Positions 1 to 8,615 of a stretch of DNA of 64,000 bases are shown here, one piece after another. A program made the position numbers and the translations under genes. The DNA lies in contig NZ_CP046706.1 in the NCBI RefSeq assembly GCF_009873495.1, forward strand, positions 155,531 through 219,530, read 5' to 3'. The stretch comes from Nostoc sp. ATCC 53789 (GTDB lineage Bacteria > Cyanobacteriota > Cyanobacteriia > Cyanobacteriales > Nostocaceae). Under the pieces are notes generated by a model. It did no database searches. It saw nothing but the letters and a program-made list of their open reading frames with translations, and was not told the DNA's origin. Positions within the stretch are counted from its first letter, which is position 1. Each line of letters begins with the position of its first letter.

Positions 1-2432
1 CCGATTAATCGACAAGGCATATTTTGTAATATTTGTTCCCCTGCTTCTGATTTGGCAATCGAAATCACATCTTGAGCAGCTAGAGCAATGCGACATCCTG
101 ATTTCCGAGCCGTAGCACATTTACGGCCTACTAACCGAGATAACGACGGGAACCGTAGCAATACACTCGCCTCATCCATGAAAAACATACTGTTTGTCGA
201 TGATAGTGATTGTCTCGATGCCGCAATATACGCTGACATCCCGAACACCTCTGCTTCTCTATCTGATTGCAGATTCGTTAATGCAAACGTAATTAGCTTG
301 CTGTCTGTTTGGAAAGTTGAAGGTTTACAAATTGCATTTCCTATTGAGCTTGCTTGCCAGTACTGTAGTCGTAAGCGTATATAATTGAGCGCCTTATCAA
401 CATTCTCATCCTCATAGCCTAAATCAATACAATCGGCACAAAAAAACTGTTCCATATCAACTAGAGTCGGCGTGTTATCCCACTCTGGGGTTCCGATTCC
501 TGCTGAGTGTGCCAACTCAAAACGTCGTTCAATATCTGGATTCTCGTAAAAAGCTTTTGTCCCTAAAGGTATCAACGATTCTATTGTTTGAGCAAGGAAC
601 CCCTCAAACTGCTGTGAACCCAGAACCAACTGCAACACTATTAGATTTACATCATTGCGATGTGCTTTTACCCTGTCTTCTCTTTGTTCTAATGGGATTT
701 TTGATAAATCTAGCGGCTGAACAATATTATTTGATTGTCTGGAGATATCAAAGTAGAATCCGTTGTAGTATGGCGTAAAATCTCCGAAGGTTCCTGAACC
801 GTCATCGTTTGGCAAATCTATAATTAATACCGACATATCTTTTGCCAAGCACTCCGCAATAATTGACGATACTAATACTGATTTCCCACTCCCTGTAGTC
901 CCAATAATCATTACATTTTTCGTTTTTGAGAAATCTATCCAAACTGATGAGTGCCCTTCATCTGCAATCAATTCAAAGCCTTTTTCATCGGCTTTCATAT
1001 TCTGTATTACTGGCGTTAATCCGATTATCTCGCTCGTGAAAAATGTTGTCCGTCTGTTGTAAGGGCTGGTTAGTTGGGGTTTTTGTTTTATCAGTAAAGT
1101 ATCTAACCAGATAGACCATGCATACTGGGTTTCACGTATTAACTCCGTTGGCTGATTTATATAACCTGAAATCAGTCTGCAAGCATCATCAATTTCTTCC
1201 AGCGAGTTGCGGTATACAAGAACAATTAATGCTAGATTTTCTGGCGTGTCACCTGTGTATAACTGCTTTTGGGCGTTTACAGACCATTCAGTATTAATCT
1301 GTGATGCTACGTCTATAGTTTTTTTGCTGGCACTAATTTCCGCATGACGCGAACGCCTAGTTATTAACTGTTGAGTTAGCCTAGTCAGTTTTTGATCGGC
1401 TGGGCTGATTTCTGTGATGATTTCAACATCATAAATCACTTCACGCGAAAACACATTCCATAAAAAGCGCACCTGATCCCTAGTAGAAGCAAATGCTTCT
1501 GGTTTTTGAGCCAGCGTCATCACTCCTACATATTTTTTCTCTTTATTTTTACTTGGTAGGCATACCCATTGCCTATCAGCGTAGGGAATCCCATTGTTTA
1601 AAAGTACTGAAGTCGCGTGTAATTGGTCAATATATTGTGATTTTAATGGTGACGCTTCGTTAATTTCTTCCCTCAAACCCGATTCATCAAATACTAGTGT
1701 ATGTGGCACTTTTACACTTTTCGCTCCCAGGCAATAAGTTAAATCATTCCATAGCTCCTTTTCTGTTTTCGGTGATGGGAATAATTTCATTTCAGATAAT
1801 ATCTGCTGATGTCTCAATGATACATTTATTGCTTTTTCCAGAATCTGGATTAAATTTTTCTTTGTCAGTTCAGTTGCCCCCGTTGGTGTAAACCGACGCT
1901 GTAAAAAATTCGCCAGCTTCACTATCGCTCTATCTACAGCATCGCCTCCCTCTGTCCCTCCTGGTTTAATAGTGAAAGTTGTATAAATGTTCAATTTTAT
2001 ATTTTTACGCTGCCGTCGCCGCGACAGTTCTTGCATTCTCGCTACTTGCCCCCAATCCAGAAACTCACTTTCAGGAGATACTGGATTTGTTAATCTCTCT
2101 CGATATGCTTCAAATACTTCTGATTCATTACATAAAGAAGACCAGCGAAAAGTAAATTTTTCTCCCTGGGGAATTTCTTTGCAACCATTCTCAAAAGCTT
2201 TCGCTATTGCTTCTACTTGTTCATCCGAATTAAACAACGGATGAAACCCTGTGCAGCTATATCCAAATACTAATTGTAAAGTATTATTCGTGTCACTTAC
2301 TTGCTTTTTACTTAACAAATACGCCCCAATATTATAGCTGCCTTTTTTCAATCTAATTATTGTGGTCAAATCCAAAAAATCTTCAAAAGCCGATACTTTT
2401 TTGACATTTGGAGAATTCTTAATTTTCACCAT
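1..2432 (-). CDS. VirB4/TraC-like conjugation ATPase (partial, runs off left edge)
   Basis: An open frame of 810 codons runs without a stop from the ATG at 2432-2430 to the window edge, so the C-terminus is missing. Walker A (GTTGSGKS) lies near residues 510-517 and a Walker B-like FFMDEA near residue 752, the late position expected of VirB4/TraC/TrbE-type ATPases that power type IV secretion and conjugation at the inner membrane. The start overlaps the stop of the upstream small membrane protein gene by 7 bp, which suggests translational coupling. Upstream lie a VirB3-sized and then a VirB2-like protein, the standard virB2-virB3-virB4 order. Family is confident; the exact subfamily is inferred. 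Confidence 0.8.
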   Translation of the reverse strand, partial: MVKIKNSPNVKKVSAFEDFLDLTTIIRLKKGSYNIGAYLLSKKQVSDTNNTLQLVFGYSCTGFHPLFNSDEQVEAIAKAFENGCKEIPQGEKFTFRWSSLCNESEVFEAYRERLTNPVSPESEFLDWGQVARMQELSRRRQRKNIKLNIYTTFTIKPGGTEGGDAVDRAIVKLANFLQRRFTPTGATELTKKNLIQILEKAINVSLRHQQILSEMKLFPSPKTEKELWNDLTYCLGAKSVKVPHTLVFDESGLREEINEASPLKSQYIDQLHATSVLLNNGIPYADRQWVCLPSKNKEKKYVGVMTLAQKPEAFASTRDQVRFLWNVFSREVIYDVEIITEISPADQKLTRLTQQLITRRSRHAEISASKKTIDVASQINTEWSVNAQKQLYTGDTPENLALIVLVYRNSLEEIDDACRLISGYINQPTELIRETQYAWSIWLDTLLIKQKPQLTSPYNRRTTFFTSEIIGLTPVIQNMKADEKGFELIADEGHSSVWIDFSKTKNVMIIGTTGSGKSVLVSSIIAECLAKDMSVLIIDLPNDDGSGTFGDFTPYYNGFYFDISRQSNNIVQPLDLSKIPLEQREDRVKAHRNDVNLIVLQLVLGSQQFEGFLAQTIESLIPLGTKAFYENPDIERRFELAHSAGIGTPEWDNTPTLVDMEQFFCADCIDLGYEDENVDKALNYIRLRLQYWQASSIGNAICKPSTFQTDSKLITFALTNLQSDREAEVFGMSAYIAASRQSLSSTNSMFFMDEASVLLRFPSLSRLVGRKCATARKSGCRIALAAQDVISIAKSEAGEQILQNMPCRLI

Positions 2433-2758
2433 GATTTAGGAATTTTTTTAGAGCCTGCTCTTTTCTTGTTTTGAGGAGAAGAGTATTTGACGTATCCTCT
2501 AGACCATATTGGAACACCTGGGAACACTCTAGACCAAAATAAATAAGGTCGTTTCCCTGATAAAACTAAAGCTGTAGCACTTACCCAAACACCTATCAAT
2601 ATGCTCCATATCATTCCTATGCCAAATAAGAATGCTATGAAAAAACCTACTCCAAACGAAACTAAAGAAATCGCAAACTGAAAACCAGTCAAAATCCCTA
2701 TTGAGGCATTTTGACCTAAAGATTGATTAACTTGTTTAATTTGTGGTTGTTGTTTCAT
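2426..2758 (-). CDS. small membrane protein, VirB3/TrbD-like position
   Basis: A 110-residue protein with two adjacent hydrophobic segments (roughly residues 22-45 and 47-66) followed by a basic C-terminal tail ending KKIPKSW. Size, topology and position between a pilin-like gene and a VirB4-like ATPase match VirB3/TrbD/PrgI-type components that anchor the ATPase at the membrane. There is no diagnostic motif, so the assignment rests on synteny. Its stop codon lies inside the start of the next gene (7-bp overlap). Confidence 0.6.
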   Translation of the reverse strand: MKQQPQIKQVNQSLGQNASIGILTGFQFAISLVSFGVGFFIAFLFGIGMIWSILIGVWVSATALVLSGKRPYLFWSRVFPGVPIWSRGYVKYSSPQNKKRAGSKKIPKSW

Positions 2759-2922
2759 AAAATAGGAAATAGAGAACGGGCAATAGGGAACAGAATTAAG
2801 GATGAGAAAGGAGTGACTAAAAAGGAGGACTGGGAAGGCTGGAAAACATTTTCTTCCCCTGCTCTTTTAAAAAGACGTTCATTAAGTGTGTTCCCTGTTC
2901 CCTGTTCCCTGTTCCCTTTTAA
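2759..2922. repeat. short tandem heptad repeats between conjugation genes
   Basis: The spacer between the two small conjugation genes holds four tandem copies of a GTTCCCT heptad at about 2890-2918, and an inverted, less regular version (GGGAACAG) at about 2775-2795. This is the short-tandem-repeat style common between genes in Nostocales. The two arms could pair as a long hairpin in RNA. No gene is seen. Confidence 0.7.
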
Positions 2923-3393
2923 TTAACAAGCTGCTGTGACACCAGCAAAAAGAATGTTTTGGGCGATGAATAACACCAAAGTCACAAAAAATATGCCTAT
3001 AGGTTGTTGCACTATCTGCGTTACTTCTTGTCCGTCTCCCAGTGCATTAGCCACCTTCACTCCAGACGCTACGAAATAAACGAATAACATCACTGTTATT
3101 GCGGCGTTTATTACTGCGGGTAAGGCGTTAATAGAGGCATTTCCTGTAGCAGCTGCTGTTCCAAACATACACGTCAATGCAATTTGTGTTGGGTCAAATA
3201 GTCCAAACGCATGGGCTGGCATTGTTTGAAAAGCCACAATCAACGTTGTCCCAGCTGCATATATCTGATATTGGTATTTCAAACCTACTTTGCCAATCAG
3301 CTTGGCAATTACCTGATTCTTAGTTTTAGCTCTTTGGCGTGACCCGTGTTCGTTTCTATTACTTACCAAAACAATCGCTCCTTTGTTTGTCAT
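2923..3393 (-). CDS. VirB2/TrbC-like pilin candidate
   Basis: A 156-residue protein. A basic N-terminus is followed by a hydrophobic segment ending in a plausible signal-peptidase site (MPAHA-FG, about residues 57-64) and then two long hydrophobic segments (about 94-110 and 130-152), with small-residue-rich stretches between. A long leader, two-helix mature domain and position first in a virB2-3-4-like order fit a conjugative pilin precursor. The family is very divergent, so this is inference from topology and context. Confidence 0.6.
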   Translation of the reverse strand: MTNKGAIVLVSNRNEHGSRQRAKTKNQVIAKLIGKVGLKYQYQIYAAGTTLIVAFQTMPAHAFGLFDPTQIALTCMFGTAAATGNASINALPAVINAAITVMLFVYFVASGVKVANALGDGQEVTQIVQQPIGIFFVTLVLFIAQNILFAGVTAAC

Positions 3394-3788
3394 AAATAGT
3401 CAGATAAGTCTAATTGTGTTACCTCGAAACTTAAGAGAAGAATACATTCGTCAGAATCAAGAGTATGGCGATTCATGTCCTTGGTTCCATAATTTATCCC
3501 TTCATCCAGAGAATAACTTTTGACATTACGCATCTATAACCGCTACTTAATATTAACGATTGCCAAAAAATAGCAGTGCCAAATTACAACACTAAAGTAG
3601 AATTTCTTTGAGATAAATATTCACCATATTTATTTTCTTTCTACTGTTAGTGACTGCATCATACTATCACATCAACTAAACCTTGAGACAAACTTAACAA
3701 GCTTTTTTGTGAACTTTTTTCACAGGATGTAAGACAGAATTCAAAGATTATCGTCCTACTTTATTCAGTTATTCATTGATGAGCTTAC
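3394..3788. other. AT-rich spacer upstream of the conjugation operon
   Basis: No convincing gene is seen. The stretch is AT-rich and lies between the divergent conjugation operon and the small RHH gene, so it presumably carries the promoter of the minus-strand operon. I could not define the promoter elements. Confidence 0.4.
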
Positions 3789-3965
3789 TCAATAATTAAT
3801 TTCTCTCTCTCTAATCAGCCTTTTGATTGTAGTTGATAGACTTGTACCCCAATCAGAGGCGATTTTCTCTAATCTTTCACGTTCAAACTCATCTAGATAA
3901 ACTGGTAGAGAAGCTTTTTTCTTTTTGGAATTCTTCATAGATAACTTGTCTCTTACTTTTGACAT
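3789..3965 (-). CDS. 58-residue ribbon-helix-helix (CopG-like) protein
   Basis: A short frame with a lysine-rich N-terminus, then a beta-strand-like ASLPVYLD and two helices (EFERERLEKIASDWG and STTIKRLIRERE). This matches the ribbon-helix-helix pattern of CopG/Arc/MetJ-type DNA-binding proteins. The ATG at 3965 gives 58 residues; the ATG at 3938 gives 49 and still contains the whole fold. No strong ribosome-binding site distinguishes them. It is divergent from another RHH gene at 4107, and the pair sits beside conjugation genes, so a role in plasmid copy, partition or relaxosome control is plausible but unproven. Confidence 0.6.
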   Translation of the reverse strand: MSKVRDKLSMKNSKKKKASLPVYLDEFERERLEKIASDWGTSLSTTIKRLIREREINY

Positions 3966-4106
3966 ATTATGCTGATTTATCGATTTTTTAAGCTAAATAT
4001 TCTGACTTCTATAATGTTTTTATGATATTATTACAATATTACTTTATTCTCAGGTTATGCGATTACACCCATACTTGTAGGAGCATATTATAAGGGGAGT
4101 CAAATT

Positions 4107-4316
4107 ATGCGTTCCAAGTCAAATAAACATAATTCTGCCAGTGTTACACTTCGCGTAGAACCAAAATATGTGAGTGATTTAAAGCTCTATTCACAGGTGG
4201 TTGGAAGAAATCAGTCTGAGATTCTGCGGGAATTGCTTATATCTGCCCTCAACTCCATCCCTGAACATCAAAGAAGAGCTATGGAAATTATTGCTCAGTG
4301 TAGAACCTCTAACTAA
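4107..4316 (+). CDS. 69-residue ribbon-helix-helix protein
   Basis: A strand-like SASVTLRVEP is followed by a helix (KYVSDLKLYSQVVG) and a second helix beginning NQSEILRELL, the typical RHH arrangement. A good ribosome-binding site (AAGGGGAG) lies about 8 bases before the ATG. A TATAAT at 4010-4015 is a possible -10 element. The gene ends just before a hairpin terminator at 4346, so it is probably monocistronic. Likely a plasmid-encoded transcriptional or partition regulator; the target is unknown. Confidence 0.7.
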   Translation: MRSKSNKHNSASVTLRVEPKYVSDLKLYSQVVGRNQSEILRELLISALNSIPEHQRRAMEIIAQCRTSN

Positions 4317-4345
4317 TTGCCAATTCTCACTTGTAGCTCTACTAC

Positions 4346-4374
4346 AACCCTCCTAAGAAAGTGAGGGTTTTATT
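4346..4374 (+). terminator. intrinsic terminator after the RHH gene
   Basis: A perfect 7-bp inverted repeat (AACCCTC ... GAGGGTT) with a 10-base loop is followed at once by a T-rich run. It lies 30 bases past the RHH stop codon. Confidence 0.75.
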
Positions 4375-4485
4375 ATTAGTTAAAGGGAAGGGAAAGGGAA
4401 AATTCCATCCTTTCCCCTTTACACCCGCGCCTCATCCCCAGGCCCCACCTGACCCTTTCCCCACAAATACCAAGAAGTCTATAGC

Positions 4486-4626
4486 ATGAATCGCTTTGAC
4501 AACATGAAAAACAAAGCGAAGCTTCAACTTACTCAAATACTTTACAATAGGTGTGAAACTGTCAATTCCTCTCCAATTCACTCGATGTTGTTTCATAACT
4601 ATACGAGTGTCGCAAAGTTTAGTTAA
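4486..4626 (+). CDS. 46-residue small ORF upstream of the 273-residue protein
   Basis: An ATG-to-TAA frame (beginning MNRFDNMKNKAKLQL) ends 11 bases before the next start, which itself has no clear ribosome-binding site, so translational coupling is possible. No family is recognised, and a chance ORF cannot be excluded. Confidence 0.3.
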   Translation: MNRFDNMKNKAKLQLTQILYNRCETVNSSPIHSMLFHNYTSVAKFS

Positions 4627-4637
4627 TTTCAAACTTG

Positions 4638-5459
4638 ATGAATAGCCCCTTTCCTTTATCACCTCCCCAAAAAGCAATCGAGTCATTATTAGCATTGCGA
4701 GATTACTACGCACCTCTTGTAGAAGAGTACGAAAAATTATATACCCTAGCCAAAGCCAATCTGACTCATGTAGAAGCTCTATTATCTAACTGGTCTTTGG
4801 CTGAGGAGGTGGCTAATGAAGAATTCACCTCTGAAAAAGGAAAAAACTTCTTCTTATTCTTAAGTGAGGAATCTGTTAATGACGATGTTGAACCTATTAC
4901 CCATCTTGAGCTAGACGATTCACAGGATACATCAACAGTCGCAACACAATTGCTTGAGTCCACTCAACAAAACATATTCACACTTATACAAGCTTGGTCA
5001 GGTGAAGAATCTGATGCAGCTACAGATACTTCAGCACTCCTAGAGCCACCTATAGAAACATCAACTCAACAGCGACTGCAATATGGAACCGAGACGGTCA
5101 TCCTGCCTATTTTCAAATCCCTGTCTCGCCTGGAAGCTATTGAACAGGTATTGGCAGAACACATTGGCACAATTGTTCACATCGATTTTATTGTCAAAAC
5201 ACTTTATGGGGAGTTAGAGCCAGATGCCTTCAAGCTCATCAAAGGCAGAGTTCAATCATCCCTCACTCATGGCAAGGAAACTAACAAATGGTTCAGTGTC
5301 CCTACTAAACCGGGATGTTATACTCTCTCTTTAACTTTGCTACCCAAACCGGAGACGAAAAATTCGTCCACCAGAGTCAAAGGCAAAAATAAGAAACAAG
5401 TTTTGCCGCCCCAGCCCAAAGACATACCAATGCTCGAAGAATTTCAGGGTCAGTTTTAA
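4638..5459 (+). CDS. uncharacterised protein with C-terminal winged-helix-like domain
   Basis: A 273-residue protein from the ATG at 4638 (the TTG just before it is less likely). Residues 10-50 look helical; 55-145 are acidic and of low complexity, probably disordered. Residues about 167-235 form a compact domain with the pattern LYGEL...K..KGRV...L..G....WF.VP...G.Y.L, which resembles a small winged helix. The same pattern recurs in another frame immediately downstream (5459-5680). The last 35 residues are basic and proline-rich. I do not recognise a named family; the setting is plasmid backbone. Confidence 0.6.
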   Translation: MNSPFPLSPPQKAIESLLALRDYYAPLVEEYEKLYTLAKANLTHVEALLSNWSLAEEVANEEFTSEKGKNFFLFLSEESVNDDVEPITHLELDDSQDTSTVATQLLESTQQNIFTLIQAWSGEESDAATDTSALLEPPIETSTQQRLQYGTETVILPIFKSLSRLEAIEQVLAEHIGTIVHIDFIVKTLYGELEPDAFKLIKGRVQSSLTHGKETNKWFSVPTKPGCYTLSLTLLPKPETKNSSTRVKGKNKKQVLPPQPKDIPMLEEFQGQF

Positions 5460-5680
5460 TTGATGCACTAACAACTTTTCTAGAAAATAATTCCAGTAAA
5501 GTTTTCGGGGTTTCAGAAATTACCAACGGAATCTATGGCGAACTCACTGCGACTGAGATTAAAGAAGTGAAAAACAAGGTATTGAATGAGTTATCACGGG
5601 GTCATCGCACAGGGCGATTCACTAGGGTTCCTGAGCAGATTGGTTTTTATACCTGGGACTTAGAGTTGCTCAACAAGTAG
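5459..5680 (+). pseudogene. frame-shifted second copy of the winged-helix-like domain
   Basis: Immediately after the stop of the previous gene, and in the -1 frame, 73 open codons encode a domain with the same pattern (IYGEL...EIKEVKNKV...L..G..TGRFTRVP...GFYT). There is no ATG or GTG at its start. Either the upstream protein once continued into this domain and was broken by a frameshift, or it is made by programmed frameshifting or a rare start codon. Confidence 0.5.
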
Positions 5681-5700
5681 AAACGATTAATTATCGAACA

Positions 5701-5736
5701 GAATTCAGGAGTCAGGAGTCAGGAGTCAGAATTCAG
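5701..5736. repeat. tandem CAGGAGT heptads
   Basis: Three tandem CAGGAGT units (5706-5726, followed by a partial copy) are flanked on both sides by GAATTCA. It is a short tandem repeat of the cyanobacterial intergenic type. Confidence 0.8.
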
Positions 5737-6123
5737 TTGGGTATTCTGTTGATCCGGTATTTAATGAATTAGGCGATCGCATCCAAGATAATCAAGTTCA
5801 GGGCATCCAGTCGTTGGAAATCTCCGTTGGGCAAGTGATAGCCTACCGCTTGATGATGGTTTTCCCTATGTTGATAAAGCTACTTATTTATGCGGATATT
5901 TGAAGTAGCGTTAAAAGTAATTCCACGCATTGGTGATGAAAAGAAACGCCTGACTGAAGAAAAAGCGTTATTAGATTTGTGGTTGGCTATGGATGAAATC
6001 AAAGCGAAAGTGTCTTATGTGCAACCTGAGCTATCCTTAAATTATGGACAAATGAGTTTTAATTTAGAGATTGATGATTGGGGGCTGTTCACCGTTAACA
6101 GACAACTGTTAACCGTCAACTAA
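5737..6123 (+). pseudogene. degenerate hypothetical coding remnant
   Basis: Fragments of plausible protein appear in different frames. One reads ...GDRIQDNQVQGIQSLEI... up to about 5855. A one-base shift then gives DDGFPYVDKATYLCGYLK and a stop at about 5909. An overlapping ATG frame (5890-6123, 77 residues) begins MRIFEVALKVIPRIG and ends in repeat-like sequence (TTAACAGACAACTGTTAACC). I read this as a decayed gene with indels. No family is recognised. Confidence 0.4.
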
Positions 6124-6145
6124 TAATTACAGGAGATAATCAAAT

Positions 6146-6433
6146 ATGAAGGTTAGAGGGATAAAACGTGGTCAAAATATTGAAATTCTAGAACAACTTA
6201 ATAATATTCCAGATGGGACAGAGATAATCATAGACGTAGAATTTATTGCCAATCAAATTATAGAACCACAGCCACTATTAACAAACGAGGAGAGACTAGC
6301 TAGACTCAATCAATTATTTGGGGTTTGGAAGAACCAACCGGAATTAGGAGAAATATTTACAGAGATTGACCAACAGCGCCATGCTTATAAAGGCAGAACC
6401 ATAGACTCACTTGATAATCAGGATTTAGGCTAA
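6146..6433 (+). CDS. vapB: VapB-type antitoxin
   Basis: A 95-residue protein with a strand-rich N-terminus (KVRGIKRGQNIEIL) typical of DNA-binding antitoxin domains, and an acidic helical C-terminus suited to wrapping a toxin. A strong ribosome-binding site (AGGAGA) precedes the ATG. Its stop codon overlaps the start of the PIN-domain toxin by one base (TAATG), the usual antitoxin-first arrangement with autoregulation by the complex. The pairing makes the call; the DNA-binding subfamily is uncertain. Confidence 0.75.
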   Translation: MKVRGIKRGQNIEILEQLNNIPDGTEIIIDVEFIANQIIEPQPLLTNEERLARLNQLFGVWKNQPELGEIFTEIDQQRHAYKGRTIDSLDNQDLG

Positions 6434-6828
6434 TGTATCTGCTAGATACCAATATTTGCATTGCACTGCTGAACGAAAATCCCCAAGCTGTTACTAAATT
6501 TAATCGCTTTTTCAGTCAATGCTATCTCTCTATCATTGTAGTTGCAGAACTATATAAAGGCGTTTATTGTTCTCAACAGGTGGCCAAAAATCTAGATATA
6601 TTAGCGCAGTTTACTGAATTACTACCAGTAGAACCATTTGGAATAGAAGCAGCTATCGAATTTGGCAAGATTCAAAGCGAACTCAGAAAAATTGGGAAAC
6701 CAACCGGAGAATTTGATGCTTTGATTGCTGCTGTAGCTTGTTCTCGTGACGATATTCTTGTTACTAACAATATCAAAGATTTTATTAATATTCCCAACTT
6801 AAAATTAGATAACTGGTTAGAAAGTTGA
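6433..6828 (+). CDS. vapC: VapC-type PIN-domain ribonuclease toxin
   Basis: A 131-residue PIN-domain protein. The conserved acidic residues are visible: D5 in LLDTN, E39 in VVAELYKG, D95 in GEFDALIAA, and the TNNIKDF segment at 111-117. PIN toxins are magnesium-dependent RNases that cut tRNA or rRNA and are held inactive by VapB. Length and order are normal and nothing looks broken. On a plasmid backbone such a pair usually serves stabilisation. Confidence 0.88.
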   Translation: MYLLDTNICIALLNENPQAVTKFNRFFSQCYLSIIVVAELYKGVYCSQQVAKNLDILAQFTELLPVEPFGIEAAIEFGKIQSELRKIGKPTGEFDALIAAVACSRDDILVTNNIKDFINIPNLKLDNWLES

Positions 6829-7021
6829 AAAACCTGCGTGAATATTCTTGGAAAATTAGTTACACCAGCAACACCCACAACACCATCACTGATTTTTACA
6901 TTCCTGCTTTAGAGTGCGCCATTCAATATGACCGTAAGGCACGTTTTTTTTAGCAGACCATGCACGCCGTAAAACTCTTCAAGACCGCAAAAAAACGCCC
7001 AATCGCTTGTTACAGTTAATA

Positions 7022-7717
7022 CTAACTTGCCGGCTGATATAATCCCGTATTTTCGTTAAATTCCCACCCCAACCCTGCTCTATCTTTGCCCTTACACCAT
7101 GCTACAAAAAGCGGTGGGGGAAGATTAATTCGCTCCTTGCGTACACTTTCTTCACTTACACCAAGTCTCTTGGCTAAACCTTCTTCAGTTAACGGTTGCA
7201 TTCGGGGAGTATGCACTTTGAAGGATGAATTATTGTAGTACGATTTCTGTCCCCGCTTTTGTTGGTTGTTGAGATAGTCTTGAATTTTAATGATCGCCTC
7301 AGCCAACTGTGTCATTCGGGCTGCCATCTTTTCAATTTTTTGTTCTAAATTGGCGAGATTATCAATTGCTGTGGTTTGGTTGCTATTAGATTCATTTGAA
7401 AACTCTGACTCGAGCTTATCAAGTCTTTCGCAAATAGCTCTTATCGTTTCATTAGTCGGACTGCTGTGATTTTTATTACTCTCAACCAAGTACTTCTCTA
7501 CACTTGCCTTAATCTTTGAATCTAGGCGTTCGTCTAAATCGTTACCACCTATTGCATCAACATTATCTTGGGAATCGCCTAAGTAGAGATCGATAAATTC
7601 GAGCAGCGTGGCTGTTGCTGTTGTGCCTTTCGAGTTGCAACAGGCGATAAACTGCTCCCACTTCCTTTGGTCACAGTTGAAAGATGCTAATTTTTTTTTC
7701 CGCCCTGTATTGCTCAT
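7022..7717 (-). CDS. plasmid-type DNA-binding protein with coiled coil
   Basis: A 231-residue protein. Residues 8-48 look like a small N-terminal DNA-binding or dimerisation unit (LASFNCDQRKWEQFIACC... LLEFIDLYL). Residues about 75-160 are charged and helical, consistent with a coiled coil. Residues 175-200 read as a helix-turn-helix (LTEEGLAKRLGVSEESVRKER). The C-terminus (LFVAWCKGKDRAGLGWEF) is aromatic-rich. The architecture suggests a plasmid maintenance or regulatory protein; no name is recognised. It has no clear ribosome-binding site and may be coupled to the small frame ending 10 bases upstream. Confidence 0.65.
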   Translation of the reverse strand: MSNTGRKKKLASFNCDQRKWEQFIACCNSKGTTATATLLEFIDLYLGDSQDNVDAIGGNDLDERLDSKIKASVEKYLVESNKNHSSPTNETIRAICERLDKLESEFSNESNSNQTTAIDNLANLEQKIEKMAARMTQLAEAIIKIQDYLNNQQKRGQKSYYNNSSFKVHTPRMQPLTEEGLAKRLGVSEESVRKERINLPPPLFVAWCKGKDRAGLGWEFNENTGLYQPAS

Positions 7718-7727
7718 GGAAAGGGTA

Positions 7728-7874
7728 TCATCTAGGTAAACTTCGACTGCCCACGCTTATTAAATCGTGTAATTCATCATGATGAATTACCTTGATAGTA
7801 TCATCGCCAAATGTGTCAGCGCATTCTTCAAGCGATGGTTTTTGTAAAGAGATGCTACTGCCAACGGCTACCAT
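7728..7874 (-). CDS. 48-residue small ORF upstream of the coiled-coil protein
   Basis: An ATG frame (beginning MVAVGSSISLQKPSLEEC) ends 10 bases before the next gene on the same strand, so it could be a coupled leader. Other frames across the same DNA also read plausibly, so it may be part of an older decayed gene. No family is recognised. Confidence 0.3.
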   Translation of the reverse strand: MVAVGSSISLQKPSLEECADTFGDDTIKVIHHDELHDLISVGSRSLPR

Positions 7875-8615
7875 TGGCGATCAAAAATTATCTCAGGCTT
7901 AAACACTTGCAGGATTCCTTTATCTAATTTTTGCTCATCGAAACAGTGCTGAGTACCTAGTTAGATTCCTAAGTAAGAAAGCAATAATTGCATCCAGTAC
8001 AGTCAGTCTGTACCCCTACGGGGATCTTGCTACGCATAGCGTCTCTAAAAGTTGCCCCTGCTTTTAAGCCCTGGTGTCTATTAAAGAATTAATTGTCAGT
8101 TTTAAATAATTAGTGTCCAAACGCATCGGAGAAAAGTTTGAGTTTTTGGGGAGCAAGTTTTACCCGTTTCTTGAAGAATTTTTTATAGAGCAATCAAACC
8201 ACTCTCAAAAAATAAACTGAAAATGACTCTATAGTTTTATGTCGTTATAGCGATGAAAAAGCGGGCTATTCCGATAAGCTTGATTTGGCATGAAAGCAAC
8301 AGAAGCAGGGAAGAATTTTGTACAAGTTTCTTAAAATAAGCACCTTTTCCCGTTTTCTTTAACCCAAACCTACACCTGTAATATTTATGTAGTAAACTGT
8401 TAGAAGTATGCTCTTTGACCTGTTGTATTACTGATTAACTATAAAGTCATTATTGGTTTATTTTTTCACCTATTTTTAGGTTTTTCTTTTAGAGGTGTAT
8501 TTTTAGGGGGAACCACAAAAAAAGATACCAGCCTTGTTCTTAATTGCTCGTTGTGTGGCGTGGATCTGGATCGTACTTTCGTATCTTTATGAGCGGGTCT
8601 GCATAGCTGCGAAAA
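7875..8615. other. intergenic stretch before the recombinase
   Basis: No gene is seen in about 740 bases. It contains a dispersed cyanobacterial palindromic motif near 8010-8045 (ACCCCTACGGGG followed by TTGCTACGCATAGCGTCTC). The rest is AT-rich. It could hold the site recognised by the downstream recombinase, but no repeat pair was found to show that. Confidence 0.4.

Noticed and set aside
2759..5736. Short regular repeats as a CRISPR array
   Set aside because: The units are 7 bp and contiguous, with no spacers of 30-40 bp and no cas genes in the window.
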